In this document: piece after piece, positions 28,443-37,534 of the stretch
Layout: every line of letters starts with the position of its first letter
Numbering within the stretch: the stretch's first letter is position 1
From: Gaiellaceae bacterium
Lineage (GTDB): Bacteria > Actinomycetota > Thermoleophilia > Gaiellales > Gaiellaceae
Direction of reading: 5' to 3'
DNA: 64,000 nucleotides
NCBI GenBank assembly: GCA_030446625.1
Contig: JAUJMY010000018.1
Coordinates: 1 to 64,000 of the forward strand
The notes under the pieces: generated by a model
Database searches by the model: none
Told to the model about the DNA's origin: nothing
What the model saw: only the letters and a program-made list of their open reading frames with translations
Translations under genes and position numbers: made by a program

Positions 28443-29141
28443 CTAGAGCCTGTCCTGCGGGACGTGCGTCTCGAGCATGGCGAGCACGAACAACGCCGCG
28501 AGCCCGAGGTAGTACGCGGCGACGGCGAGCGCGCGGCCGCGGCGCGCAGGCTGCGTCGCGATCGGGCCGTACGGATCCCAGCGCGGTTGCGACCACAGCG
28601 CCCGGAACGAGCGCCACGCGAACCCGCCGTCGAGGAACGCGATCGGCGCGAGGTTGATCAGGTTGAGCATGAACGCCGTGAACGCGAGCGCGATCAGGAA
28701 GCGCGAGTCGAGGTACTCGCCGAGGAACCACACGCCGGCGGCGCCGATTCCGCCGAGCGCTGGGCCGGCGAGCGAGACCAGCGCGTTCCGCCACGGGTCG
28801 TCGGGCGCGTTCTTCATCGCGACGTACGCCCCGAGGAACGGCACGAAGACCGGCGCCGACGGATCGAGCCCCTGGCGCTTCGCCTCGAGGTAGTGCCCCA
28901 TCTCGTGGACGAAGATCAGCGCCACGATCCCCACGCCGAACTGCCAGCCCCAGAGCAGCGCGTAGCCGCCAATCGAGATGAACACGCCGAAGAACTTGAT
29001 CGAGGCCGCCCCGAACTTGAGGAACAGGCCCACCGCGAGCGCGATCGGAGCCCAGAGGCGCCCGAGCAGCGACCGCCACTCGGGCTGGGCGCGGCCGGTG
29101 CGAAGCGGCGGCTCCGGATCCGGATAGGGCCGCGGCTCCAC
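28443..29141 (-). CDS. M50 (site-2 protease-like) membrane metalloprotease
   Basis: The 232-aa protein has several membrane segments and the zinc motif HEMGH in ALIFVHEMGHYLEAKRQG, plus the third ligand motif LAPIAFLDGG. It lacks the PDZ domain of RseP-type enzymes, so it belongs to the compact M50 group. Such proteases cut within membranes and often act on anti-sigma factors; the target here is unknown. Upstream neighbour is the MoaD-MoaE fusion. Confidence 0.88.
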   Translation of the reverse strand: MEPRPYPDPEPPLRTGRAQPEWRSLLGRLWAPIALAVGLFLKFGAASIKFFGVFISIGGYALLWGWQFGVGIVALIFVHEMGHYLEAKRQGLDPSAPVFVPFLGAYVAMKNAPDDPWRNALVSLAGPALGGIGAAGVWFLGEYLDSRFLIALAFTAFMLNLINLAPIAFLDGGFAWRSFRALWSQPRWDPYGPIATQPARRGRALAVAAYYLGLAALFVLAMLETHVPQDRL

Positions 29142-29177
29142 GCTCCTACGGTAACCGCGCCGCCGCCGCGAGCGACG

Positions 29178-29810
29178 TCACGAGCCGCGGCCGATCCACT
29201 CCGCGCCGTCCGCGTAGACCTCCTTCTTCCAGAGCGGGACGGTCTCCTTCAGCGTGTCGATCGCCACGCGGCACGCGGCGAGCGCGTCCGCGCGATGCGG
29301 CGCGGACACGGCGATCACGACGCTCGCCTCGCCGATCCCGACGCGGCCGACGCGGTGGTGGATCGCAACGCCGCGCAGCTCGTACCGCGCGAGAAGCTCG
29401 TCGGCGATGCCGCCGATCACGGCTTCCGCCATCTCCTCGTACGCCTCGTAGTCGAGGTGGAGGACGTCGCGGCCGCGCGACTCGCGGCGGACGGTCCCCG
29501 TGAACGTCACGATCGCGCCGGCACCGTCGTTTGCGACCTCGGCCACGACCGCGTCGAGTGACAGCGGCTCCGGCGTCACGCGGAACGCCCCGCCGGACAC
29601 GGGCGGGATGATCGCGACCTCGTCCCCGTCCTCGAGCGTGCGGTCCCGCTTCGCGTACTCCTTGTTCACCGCGTAGAGGAGTCCCGGCGGCTCGTTGCCG
29701 AGGCCGAGCCGCGGCCACACGTCGGCCACGCGCTGGACGCCGTCGAGCTCGAGCTGCGGCGTGCCCGCCCGCTCGCGGACTCCCGCGAAGAGCCTGACGC
29801 GGATCTTCAC
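29178..29810 (-). CDS. Molybdopterin synthase MoaD-MoaE fusion
   Basis: Residues 1-74 are MoaD (VKIRVRLFAGVRERAG, ending PPVSGG with the Gly-Gly that carries the thiocarboxylate). Residues 80-210 are MoaE (ITFTGTVR-like VTFTGTVRRESRGRDV, YEAYEEMAE, IHHRVGRVGIGE, VPLWKKEVYADG with catalytic Lys residues). A similar fusion in Mycobacterium tuberculosis, MoaX, is cleaved after Gly-Gly to free the MoaD terminus; the same may be needed here. Start GTG 29810. It makes molybdopterin from cyclic pyranopterin monophosphate. Confidence 0.92.
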   Translation of the reverse strand: MKIRVRLFAGVRERAGTPQLELDGVQRVADVWPRLGLGNEPPGLLYAVNKEYAKRDRTLEDGDEVAIIPPVSGGAFRVTPEPLSLDAVVAEVANDGAGAIVTFTGTVRRESRGRDVLHLDYEAYEEMAEAVIGGIADELLARYELRGVAIHHRVGRVGIGEASVVIAVSAPHRADALAACRVAIDTLKETVPLWKKEVYADGAEWIGRGS

Positions 29811-29912
29811 GCGCGCAAGCGTAGTGAGGTCCGCGCGCGGCGGTGTTTCCGCCTCGGCAGCGGCGGCAATCTCCACCGGCGACGGAGATTCCCGAGCCGA
29901 AGGGATGGGTTG

Positions 29913-30275
29913 ATGCGCGCGACACTCGTACGACGGAGCGGAGTCGCTCTCGCGTTCCTCGTCGTCGCTGTTGCGGGCGTCGCCGTGGCGTTCGCGGTGC
30001 CGAGCGGAATCGCCGGGCCGACGCAGGCGACGACGACGACCGGGACGACGGGGACGACGGGGACGACGACCAGGACGACGACCAGGACGACGACGACCAC
30101 CACGACGACGACCACGACGACGACCGGGACGACGACCACGACCCCGGCCGGTGGCGGCGGCGGCGGCGGTGGCGGTGGCGGCGGTGGCGGCGGCGGCGGC
30201 GGTGGCGGTGGCGGCGGGCTCGGAAACGCCGGTGCCGCAGAAGCCGAGCAAGGCGACCCCGGCGTCACCGGATAA
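29913..30275 (+). CDS. Secreted Thr-rich/poly-Gly low-complexity protein
   Basis: The 120-aa protein has a signal sequence ([26 protein letters not shown]). A threonine tract with interspersed Gly and Arg (30029-30144) and a run of over 20 glycines (about 30150-30222) follow, then a short acidic tail. No folded domain is apparent. Thr-rich stretches of exported actinobacterial proteins are often O-mannosylated or serve as cell-wall spacers. The coding is plausible because the signal peptide is intact, but the repeats could also be unstable. It lies just upstream of an L,D-transpeptidase. Confidence 0.55.
   Translation: MRATLVRRSGVALAFLVVAVAGVAVAFAVPSGIAGPTQATTTTGTTGTTGTTTRTTTRTTTTTTTTTTTTTGTTTTTPAGGGGGGGGGGGGGGGGGGGGGGGLGNAGAAEAEQGDPGVTG
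30029..30222. repeat. Low-complexity ACG/ACC and GGC triplet tracts
   Basis: The tract consists of (ACG/ACC)n interrupted by GGG and AGG triplets, followed by (GGC/GGT)n. It keeps the triplet frame, encoding poly-Thr then poly-Gly. Such tracts expand and contract by slippage, so its exact length may vary between isolates and be unreliable in an assembly. Confidence 0.8.
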
Positions 30276-30295
30276 CGAACGACGAGGAGGCTCCG

Positions 30296-31245
30296 ATGGC
30301 CTCGCGAGCCGAGGCCCTCGGAGCCAGGATTTCGATAGTGGGCTCGCTCTCTAGCGCCAACGCAGCGGCACTCCTCGTGGTGGCCGCGGCAGCCCGCGTC
30401 GCGGCGCCGCCCGCCCCGTCGAACCAGAACCCGCGGCCGCAGGCGGTGGCGATCCCGGCCGGCAACAGCGTCGTCGCGCACGCCAAGTGGCGGCTCATCC
30501 GCGTCTACCCGAAGCCGCGCGCGAAACGGGCGAAGCTCGTCCTGCGCACGCGCGACGCGCGCCGCTCGCCGGTCGTGTTCCTCGTCCGCTGGGAACGGCG
30601 CCGGTGGACGTCGCCGCGCTGGGTGCAGGTCTACCTTCCGCGTCGACCGAACGGCGCGACCGGCTGGATCCGCACGGGTGCGGCCCGGTTCCTGCTCAAC
30701 CCGTACCGCGTCACGATCGAGCTGCGGCGGCACCGGCTGACGGTCTGGAAGCGCAAGCGCGTCTACCTGCGCAGCGCGGCCGGCGTCGGGCGCGCGATGA
30801 CCCCGACGCCGACGGGGCTCTACTACGTGACGGGCCTGATCCGGCCGCCGAACCCGCGTGGCGTCTACGGCCCCTACGTGTACAGGACGTCAGCGTTCTC
30901 GACCGTGCTCACGCGGTTCGCCGGAGGACCGGGGCAGGTCGGGATCCACGGCACGAACACGCCGCGGCGTCTCGGCATCGACGTGAGCCACGGCTGCATC
31001 CGGATCCGCAACGCGCACATCCGCAAGCTCGCGCGCGTCCTGCCGCTCGGGACGCCGATCCTCATCGCTCGCTCGCGTCCCGTCCCGCCGCGTGCTCGCC
31101 CGCAGCCGCGCCGGGCGCCCAGCCGCGTCCGCCGCGCGCCCAGCCGCGTCCGCCGCGCGCCCAGCCGCGTCCGCCGCGCGCCCAGCCGCGGCCCACGCCG
31201 CGCCCGCGGGGCGAGCCGCGTCCGCGCATGCCCGAGCGGCCGTAG
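30296..31245 (+). CDS. L,D-transpeptidase (YkuD) with repeat-rich tail, C-terminal frame uncertain
   Basis: ATG 30296 follows a GAGGAGG Shine-Dalgarno. After a hydrophobic signal segment and an SH3-like region ([21 protein letters not shown]), the YkuD domain runs from [18 protein letters not shown] through [11 protein letters not shown] to DVSHGCIRI with the catalytic Cys. The tail contains a 21-bp repeat. As written the frame has no stop and runs on into the mutase gene. A one-base deletion around 31085-31110 would instead give a Pro-rich tail ([14 protein letters not shown]) ending at TAG 31243-31245, which I think more likely. It forms 3-3 crosslinks in peptidoglycan. Confidence 0.75.
31115..31190 (+). 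repeat. 21-bp direct repeat, about 3.6 copies
   Basis: The unit GCGCCCAGCCGCGTCCGCCGC (quoted in two parts: GCGCCCAGCC and GCGTCCGCCGC) occurs at 31115, 31136, 31157 and partly at 31178. It encodes seven residues per unit in the tail of the L,D-transpeptidase: APSRVRR in the annotated frame, or QPRPPRA in the alternative frame. Confidence 0.9.
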
Positions 31246-31276
31246 CCCCGCCGCAAGCGAGACGTACGATTCCGGC

Positions 31277-32854
31277 GTGGCGACGACGGACCGGCGCGTA
31301 ACCGACTCGGGAGTCGAGCTCAAGCCGGTCTACACGGCCGACGACGTCGGTCGCACCGAGCTCGAGCTGCCCGGCGAGTTCCCGTACACGCGCGGCCCCT
31401 ACCGCGACATGTACCGCGGCCGCCCGTGGACGATCCGCCAGTACGCGGGCTTCGCGTCGGCCGAGGAGACGAACGCGCGGTTCCGGTACCTGCTCGAGCG
31501 CGGCCAGACAGGGCTCTCCGTCGCCTTCGACCTCCCGACCCAGCTCGGGTACGACTCGGACGACGCGCGCGCGCTCGGCGAGGTCGGGCGAACGGGTGTC
31601 GCGATCGACTCGCTCGCGGACATGCAGCTCCTGTTCGAGCGGATTCCGCTCGGCGAGGTCTCGACGTCGATGACGATCAACGCGCCGGCCGCTCTCCTCC
31701 TGCTCCTCTACGAGCTCGTGGCCGAGGAGCAGGGCGTGGCGGCGGATCGCCTGCGCGGCACCGTCCAGAACGACATCCTGAAGGAGTACGTCGCGCGCGG
31801 GAACTACATCTTCCCCCCGCGCCCGTCGATGCGGATCACGACCGATCTGTTCGCCTACTGCGCCGAGCGGCTGCCGAGCTGGAACACGATCTCCATCTCC
31901 GGCTACCACATCCGCGAGGCGGGATCGTCGGCGGTGCAGGAGCTCGCGTTCACACTCGCGAACGGGATCGCGTACTGCGAGGCGGCCGTGGCAGCGGGTC
32001 TCTCGCCGGACGACTTCGGCGCGCGCCTCTCCTTCTTCTTCAACGCGCACAACCACTTCTTCCAGGAGGTGGCGAAGTTCCGCGCGGCGCGGCGGCTCTG
32101 GGCGGCGATCATGCGCGACCGCTTCGGGGCGACGAACCCGAGGGCGCTCGCGCTGCGCTTCCACGCCCAGACGGGCGGCTCGACGCTGACGGCGCAACAA
32201 CCGGAGAACAACGTCGTGCGCGTCGCGATCCAGACGCTCTCCGCCGTGTGCGGCGGCGCCCAGTCGATCCACACGAACGCGTTCGACGAGGCGCTCGCGC
32301 TGCCGACCGAGCGGAGCGCGCGCATCGCGCTGCGGACGCAGCAGATCCTCGCCGAGGAGGCCGGCGGGACCGACACTGCCGACCCGCTCGGCGGCGCGTA
32401 CTTCCTCGAGACGCTGACGCAGGAGCTCGAGGGGCGCGCGCTCGAGCTCATCGAGCGCGTCGAGGAGCTCGGTGGCGCGGTCGCGGCCATCGAGCAGGGC
32501 TTAGTCCAGGACGAGATCCACCAGGCCGCCTTCAGCCACCAGCAGGAGGTCGAGGCGGGCGAGCGCGTGATCGTCGGCGTCAACCGCTTTGTCGAGGAGG
32601 AGGCGGAGCAGATCGACCTGCACCGGCTCGACCCCGAGGCGGAGCGGCGCCAGCTCGAGCGGACGGCGCGGGTGCGGGCGGAGCGCGACGCGGACGCCGC
32701 TGCGCGCGCGCTCGCCGACGTGCGGTGCGTGGCGGCGGGAACCGGGAACCTCCTCCCGCCGATGCGCGAGGCGCTGCGCGCGCGGTGCACGGTCGGCGAG
32801 ATCTGCAACGAGCTGCGGACCGAGTTCGGAACGTACGACGCGAACCGCGCGTAG
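31277..32854 (+). CDS. Methylmalonyl-CoA mutase-type acyl-CoA mutase, large (catalytic) subunit
   Basis: The 525-aa protein is the substrate-binding TIM barrel of B12-dependent acyl-CoA mutases: [87 protein letters not shown], and [18 protein letters not shown]-like [15 protein letters not shown]. The C-terminal cobalamin-binding domain (DxHxxG) is missing, so it needs a separate small subunit, not seen here. Start GTG 31277. Substrate could be methylmalonyl-, isobutyryl- or 2-hydroxyisobutyryl-CoA. Confidence 0.9.
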   Translation: MATTDRRVTDSGVELKPVYTADDVGRTELELPGEFPYTRGPYRDMYRGRPWTIRQYAGFASAEETNARFRYLLERGQTGLSVAFDLPTQLGYDSDDARALGEVGRTGVAIDSLADMQLLFERIPLGEVSTSMTINAPAALLLLLYELVAEEQGVAADRLRGTVQNDILKEYVARGNYIFPPRPSMRITTDLFAYCAERLPSWNTISISGYHIREAGSSAVQELAFTLANGIAYCEAAVAAGLSPDDFGARLSFFFNAHNHFFQEVAKFRAARRLWAAIMRDRFGATNPRALALRFHAQTGGSTLTAQQPENNVVRVAIQTLSAVCGGAQSIHTNAFDEALALPTERSARIALRTQQILAEEAGGTDTADPLGGAYFLETLTQELEGRALELIERVEELGGAVAAIEQGLVQDEIHQAAFSHQQEVEAGERVIVGVNRFVEEEAEQIDLHRLDPEAERRQLERTARVRAERDADAAARALADVRCVAAGTGNLLPPMREALRARCTVGEICNELRTEFGTYDANRA

Positions 32855-32855
32855 C

Positions 32856-32876
32856 CAAGTAACAACGTGTTACTTG
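32856..32876. promoter_or_regulatory. 21-bp palindrome, copy 1 (possible operator)
   Basis: CAAGTAACA, 3 nt (ACG), TGTTACTTG: a perfect 9-bp inverted repeat in AT-richer DNA than its surroundings. It begins 2 bp after the mutase stop and lies 15 bp from the stop of the convergent 98-aa gene. An identical palindrome occurs at 33246-33266. The arms are too AT-rich for a good terminator, so protein binding is more likely. Confidence 0.75.
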
Positions 32877-32890
32877 CTGGAGCGAGCGCT

Positions 32891-33187
32891 TCACCGCCGC
32901 CCGCTCCCAGCGTCGACGCCCGCCACGTGGTCGAGGAGAGCGTCCGGCGGGCGCGCGCGCAGCGCAATGTCGAGCATCACGCTCGCCGTGGTCGGGCGCC
33001 GGGCCCGTAATCGCCGTGACTCGTGGACGAGTACGCGGATCCGCTCGTAGCTCGGCCGCGGAAGGCCGCGCCGCGCGGCTTCGTCGCCTACGCGGCGGCA
33101 GATCTCCGCGATCGGCAGCGACGGGTCGTCGAGGCGAACCACGGCCTCGACGAGCACGGGCGAGATCCGGGGCGCGAGCTCGACCAC
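32891..33187 (-). CDS. 98-aa helix-turn-helix-like protein, unknown function
   Basis: The protein contains a likely DNA-binding helical segment (IAEICRRVGDEAARRGLPRPSYERIRVLVHESRRLR) resembling a helix-turn-helix in which DEAARRGLPRPSYERIR would be the recognition part. The rest is SVMLDIALRARPPDALLDHVAGVD. Start GTG 33187. It is bounded on both sides by identical 21-bp palindromes, one 59 bp upstream of its start and one 15 bp beyond its stop. I do not recognise a named family. A self-regulating repressor is one possibility. Confidence 0.65.
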   Translation of the reverse strand: MVELAPRISPVLVEAVVRLDDPSLPIAEICRRVGDEAARRGLPRPSYERIRVLVHESRRLRARRPTTASVMLDIALRARPPDALLDHVAGVDAGSGRR

Positions 33188-33245
33188 GACGGAACCGTGC
33201 CGATGAAGCTCGGACGAAGGAGTGACGGATTCGCGCCCTTGGTGT

Positions 33246-33266
33246 CAAGTAACACTGTGTTACTTG
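33246..33266. promoter_or_regulatory. 21-bp palindrome, copy 2 (possible operator)
   Basis: CAAGTAACA, 3 nt (CTG), TGTTACTTG, the same arms as the copy at 32856-32876 and 390 bp away. It overlaps the probable TAA stop of the upstream nucleotidyltransferase gene and lies in the promoter position of the 98-aa gene. Confidence 0.75.
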
Positions 33267-33840
33267 GTCACGCGGTCGAGCCACGGGTGCGTGGGATCCT
33301 GCGTCCGCAGCGCGCGCGAAAGCCAATGCCGTCGCTCGGGTGGCAGCTGGTCGACGACAGCCGCAAGTCCGCCTCGTCTTGCTCCCGCGGCTCCTTTGCC
33401 TTGTAGAGGAGCGGGATCTCGGGCGCGAGGTACGGGATCCCGTCCCGCTCAAGCCCGATGCGGTCGAGGGGGAGCGTGATGCCGGGATCGCGCCGGAACA
33501 CCCAACGCCCGTTCGCGGTCTCCATCAGCAGCAGCTCGAGCTCCCACGGCGCATCGTCCCCGCGCCGCGCCCAAATCGTGTGCACCGGGAGCTCGAGTCG
33601 CTCGTCGCGCCACGGCGCCAGCGTCCCCTCGTGGGCGACGTGGAGGTCCCACCGCGCGAGATGCCGCCGAACGTGCTCCTGATCCTCGCGTAACACCGTC
33701 ACGTCGACGTCGGCGTGCTCGCGCGTCTGCCGGCCGAGAAACAGGTCGATCGCCCCCCCGCCGCCGACCCACCACGGGCGCGTGTATCCGACCATCAGCG
33801 CGGCGGCGTCGCGCGGCTCGAGCCGCGTCCACGCCGCCAC
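33260..33840 (-). pseudogene. Nucleotidyltransferase-like protein, frame-broken near its 3' end
   Basis: The protein starts at GTG 33840, overlapping the ABC permease stop by 1 bp. It reads AALMVGYTRPWWVGGGGAIDLFLGR, then HADVDVTVLREDQEHV, LELLLMETANGRWVFRRDP, and YLAPEIPLLYKAKEPREQDEADL, typical of proteins related to aminoglycoside adenylyltransferases and similar nucleotidyltransferases. At about 33364 one base appears to be missing: adding it gives the usual family ending VVDQLPPERRHWLSRALR then THPWLDRVTK and a TAA inside palindrome copy 2. Intact length about 193 aa. Confidence 0.78.
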
Positions 33841-34625
33841 TACGCGGACGCGCCGGAGTAGCGCCGCAGCCCGAAGCGCCAGAACCAGCGGGTGAACGCG
33901 AAGAGCGCGGCGCCGAAGGCGAGCGCGAGCACGACCGTCGACCACTCGAGCCGCGACGTCAGCGCCTCGGCCGGGACCGTGACCGCGAACGCGATCGGAA
34001 CGAGGAACGTGACGCTGTACCGGAGCCAGCCGGGGTAGATGGTCACCGGCCACCGGCCGGTCTGGTAGATGCCCTCGAAGAGCTCGATCGTCGTGTGCAT
34101 GCGCACGACCCAGAACGACCACGTGGCGAGCACGAGCCAGAAGCAGTAGATCATCAGCGCGCCGACCGCGAGCATCCCCGGGAAGAGCAGCGCGTCGCGC
34201 AGGCCGACCGACTGCTCGAGCCCGGCTACTCCCGTCCCGGCGACGATCGCACCGGAGACCACGTCGACCGCGCGCCAGATCCGCACCTCCCGCGCGCTGA
34301 CCAGGAGCTGCGAGTCGACGGGCTTCGTCAGCGCGAAGTCGAGCCTGCCGTCGCGCACGTCCTCCATCAGCCGCTCCATGTTGGGCTGGATGCTCATCCG
34401 GATCGCGCCGCCGAGGAGGATCTGGATCCCCATCACGACGAGCAGCTCCGACTTGCCCCAGCCGTTCAGGTCGTCGGTGTGCGAGTAGACGAGCGCAAGC
34501 ACGGCGAGTGCCGTGCCGACGGCGACCGCGGACTGGAGCACCTGCACGTAGAAGTTCGCGCGGTACTGGAACTCGTTCAGCACGCCGACCCGGAAGTAGA
34601 GCCACGTGACACGCAGCGCCCCCAT
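33840..34625 (-). CDS. ABC-2 type exporter permease, second subunit
   Basis: The 261-aa protein has six hydrophobic segments, for example SAVAVGTALAVLALVYS, LLFPGMLAVGALMIYCFWLVLATW and VTFLVPIAFAVTVPAEAL. It belongs to the paired ABC-2 permeases (DUF990-like) of unknown substrate; the conserved DVRDGRLDFALTKPVDSQLLVS motif is characteristic. ATG 34625 overlaps the stop of the first permease (TGATG). It works with the ATPase and the first permease. Confidence 0.9.
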   Translation of the reverse strand: MGALRVTWLYFRVGVLNEFQYRANFYVQVLQSAVAVGTALAVLALVYSHTDDLNGWGKSELLVVMGIQILLGGAIRMSIQPNMERLMEDVRDGRLDFALTKPVDSQLLVSAREVRIWRAVDVVSGAIVAGTGVAGLEQSVGLRDALLFPGMLAVGALMIYCFWLVLATWSFWVVRMHTTIELFEGIYQTGRWPVTIYPGWLRYSVTFLVPIAFAVTVPAEALTSRLEWSTVVLALAFGAALFAFTRWFWRFGLRRYSGASA

Positions 34626-35473
34626 CAGTTGCCGACCGCGGAGTAACGCTTGACCGCGACCCGGAACACTCCGAGCAGGACGCTCGTGAGCACGACGATC
34701 CACAGCAGCTGCATCGCGAGCCCGCCGAGCAGCTCGCCGGTCGAGAGGTCGCCGACGAGCGCCTGGATCGGGAAGTAGAACGTCCACTGGAACGGCAGGA
34801 ACGCGGCGACCGTCTCCGCCCACCCCGGCATCAGCTCGAGCGGCACGAGCCTGCCCGAGAGCAGCAGCTCGGCGGCGATCGCGAGCTCGAAGATCGCACT
34901 GACGCGCGTCGTCCAGAAGCTGATCATCCCGAGCAGCTCGAGGAACATCGTCCGGATCAGGTACGCGCCCCAGACGGCGACCGCGAACACGGCGACGTCG
35001 AGCCAGCCGGTCGTGAACGTCGGCTCGAAGACGAGCGACAGGACGAAGGCGACCGGGAGCCAGAGCAGGATCACGACGAACTTCCAGCCCGCGAAGTAGG
35101 CGACGTCGTAGTGGAGGGGATGGATCGGTCGCAGGAGCTGCGCCGAGAAGTCGCCCTCGCGGATCCGCCACTCCCACCCGTACGGCGTGAAGACGATGTT
35201 CATGTTCCGGACGAGCGTCCAGACGATGTAGTACGCCGCGAACTCGCCGGCCGTGATCCCGGCGACGGAGCCGCCGCGCTCCTCGGCGATCGTCGACCAG
35301 ACGACGAGGTAGATCACGGGCTCCGCGATCATCCCGAGCATGTAGAGGTAGTTCTGGACGCGGTACTGGAGCTGCTCCTGGACGGCCATGCGCATCGTCG
35401 CGCCGTAGAAGTCCACGATCGCGCGGACGCGTCCGATCTCCGGGAGCGCGGGCGACGCGGCGGGAGCGCTCAC
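34625..35473 (-). CDS. ABC-2 type exporter permease, first subunit
   Basis: The 282-aa membrane protein has the paired ABC-2 permease pattern: FYGATMRMAVQEQLQYRVQNYLYML, IREGDFSAQLLRPIHPLHYDVAY, RLVPLELMPGWAETVAAFLPFQW. About six membrane segments. ATG 35473 overlaps the ATPase stop. The ATPase, this protein and the following permease form one operon. Confidence 0.9.
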   Translation of the reverse strand: MSAPAASPALPEIGRVRAIVDFYGATMRMAVQEQLQYRVQNYLYMLGMIAEPVIYLVVWSTIAEERGGSVAGITAGEFAAYYIVWTLVRNMNIVFTPYGWEWRIREGDFSAQLLRPIHPLHYDVAYFAGWKFVVILLWLPVAFVLSLVFEPTFTTGWLDVAVFAVAVWGAYLIRTMFLELLGMISFWTTRVSAIFELAIAAELLLSGRLVPLELMPGWAETVAAFLPFQWTFYFPIQALVGDLSTGELLGGLAMQLLWIVVLTSVLLGVFRVAVKRYSAVGN

Positions 35474-36458
35474 TCGATCCGCTCCTGCGCGAAGACGAGC
35501 TCGATCACGTCCTCGATCGGCGGATCCTCGACGGTCAAGTCGGCGACCTGCTGCTCCGCGAGCAGGCGCGCCGTCACGCGCGCGGTGTCGGGCTTCGGCA
35601 CGCGCAGCGTCACCCGGTCACCGTCCCGCGCGACGACGTCGCCGTAGGGCGCGAGGTCGGCGACCCCGTCCGCCAGGTCGACGGCGATCGTCTTGTAGGC
35701 GGCGAACCGGTCGCCGAGGCGCGCCAGCTCGCCGTCGAACAGGATCCGGCCGTGATGGATGACGATCACGCGCCGGCACAGCGCCTCCACGTCCGCCATG
35801 TAGTGGCTCGTCATCAGCACGGTCGCGTCGTAGCGACGGTTGTACTCGCCGACGAAGGAGCGGATGCGCTTTTGCATCGTCCGTCGAGGCCGATCGTCGG
35901 CTCGTCCAGGAAGAGGACGCGGGGGCGGTGCAGCAGCGAGCCGACGATCTCGACCTTCATCCGCTCGCCGAGCGAGAGGTTCCGCACCGGCTTGCGCACG
36001 AGGTCGCCGACGTCGAGCAACTCGATCAACTCGTCGCGCAGGCCGACGAACTGCGTCCGCGGGATCCGGTAGATCGCGCGGTTCAGCTCGTACGAGTCGA
36101 GCGCGGGGAGGTCCCACTGGAGCTGGTTCCGGTTCCCCATCACGAGCGTGATCTGGCGCAGGAACGGGCGCTCACGCTTCGACGGCACGTGCCCGAGCAC
36201 GGTCGCCTCGCCGCCCGTCGGGTAGAGGAGGCCCGAGAGCATCTTCAGCGTCGTGGTCTTCCCGGCCCCGTTCGGGCCGAGGAAGCCGACGACCTCGCCG
36301 GACGCGATCGAGAAGCTGACGCCGTCGACCGCGCGTACCTCGCGCGTGCGGCGCCGGAAGAGGCTGCGCGCGGCCGCGCCGAGGCCGGCCTCGCGCTCCG
36401 GGACGACGAAGGTCTTCGAGAGGCCTGCGACGTGGACGGCGGTCGCCGAGTCGGGCAC
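35470..36458 (-). pseudogene. ABC-2 exporter ATP-binding protein, frame-broken
   Basis: The ATPase reads normally from GTG 36458: Walker [19 protein letters not shown]-loop and signature [19 protein letters not shown], Walker [13 protein letters not shown]. Just after the D-loop (about 35879) the frame shifts by one missing base, and the other frame continues [43 protein letters not shown] with the H-loop and a regulatory tail to 35470. All motifs are otherwise intact, so a sequence error or very recent mutation is likely. Intact length about 330 aa. Confidence 0.85.
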
Positions 36459-36508
36459 GAGCGGCAACCTAACGCTCGCCGACCGTGGAAGCGGCAAGCT
36501 TCGCGAGC

Positions 36509-37534
36509 GTGCGCATCCTGCTCGTCTCTCAGATGTACCCCGGCCCGCAGGAGCCGGACTACGCGCCGTTCGTGCGCCAGGTCGAAGTCGCGCTCGCGGC
36601 CCGCGGCCACGTGATCGAACGCGCCGTGCTGGACCGGCGCGACCCCGGGCGCAGGGGGAAGTACATCGAGCTCGCGCGGCGCACGCTCGTCGCCGCGCGG
36701 CGCTTCCGTCCCGACGTGGTCCACGCGCACTTCCTCGTCCCGACGGGGCTGCTGGCGACGCTCGCGAGCCGCGCGCCCCTCGTCGTCACCGCCCACGGGC
36801 AGGACGTCGCGAACGTGGGCCGGATCGCCGGGGTCAGAGCGGCGACGCGGATCGTCGCTCACCGCGCCTCGCGCATCGTCGCCGTCTCCGACTACCTGCG
36901 CCGCGAGCTGGAGGCGAAGGTGCCCGAGGCGCGCGGAAACGTGGACGTGATCGACTGCGGCGTCGACCTCGACCGCTTCCGCGGCGCCGACCCCGCGGCC
37001 GCGCGCGCCGAGCTCGGCTGGGACGGCGAGGGCCCCGCGTTCCTGTGCGTCGGGTCGCTGATCGAGCGCAAGAACGTCGTGCGCCTGGTGCGCGCGTTCG
37101 AGCGCCTCGGGGAAGGGCGGCTCGCGTTCGTGGGTGTGGGTCCCCTACGAGCGCAGCTCGAAGGACGTCCGCGTGTCCGCGTCGCCGGGCGCGTGCCGCA
37201 CGAGCAGGTCCCACGCTGGCTCGCGGCGGCGGACGTCGTCTGCCAGCCGTCGCTCGTCGAGCCGTTCGGGCAGGCCGTGCTGGAGGCGATGGCGAGCGAG
37301 CGGACGGTCGTGGCGACGAACGTCGGCGGGCCGCCGGAATTCGTCCCGCCCGGGGCCGGACTCCTCGTCGATCCGCTGGACGAGCACGCGCTGGCGGACG
37401 CGCTCCGCGCGGCGGCCTCGCTACCGAGCCCGAACCCGGCGGCGCGCGAAGCGGCGGCGCGCCACGACGTCACCGAGCAGGCGCGTCGCCTGGAGGAGGT
37501 CCTGGCGCGAGCCGCTCGAGGTCGGCGAGCCTGA
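36509..37534 (+). CDS. GT4-type glycosyltransferase
   Basis: The protein (341 aa from GTG 36509; a GTG at 36485 would add 8 residues) is a GT-B glycosyltransferase: [61 protein letters not shown], and the EX7E donor-site motif [15 protein letters not shown]. Donor and acceptor are unknown. It is divergent from the ABC exporter, which could be linked functionally (export of a glycosylated product) but this is only positional. Its end overlaps a convergent small gene by 65 bp. Confidence 0.9.
   Translation: MRILLVSQMYPGPQEPDYAPFVRQVEVALAARGHVIERAVLDRRDPGRRGKYIELARRTLVAARRFRPDVVHAHFLVPTGLLATLASRAPLVVTAHGQDVANVGRIAGVRAATRIVAHRASRIVAVSDYLRRELEAKVPEARGNVDVIDCGVDLDRFRGADPAAARAELGWDGEGPAFLCVGSLIERKNVVRLVRAFERLGEGRLAFVGVGPLRAQLEGRPRVRVAGRVPHEQVPRWLAAADVVCQPSLVEPFGQAVLEAMASERTVVATNVGGPPEFVPPGAGLLVDPLDEHALADALRAAASLPSPNPAAREAAARHDVTEQARRLEEVLARAARGRRA

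Noticed and set aside
36485-36508. Upstream GTG start for the glycosyltransferase
   Set aside because: The extra eight residues precede the usual start of the Rossmann strand; GTG 36509 fits the family better, though the longer form cannot be excluded.
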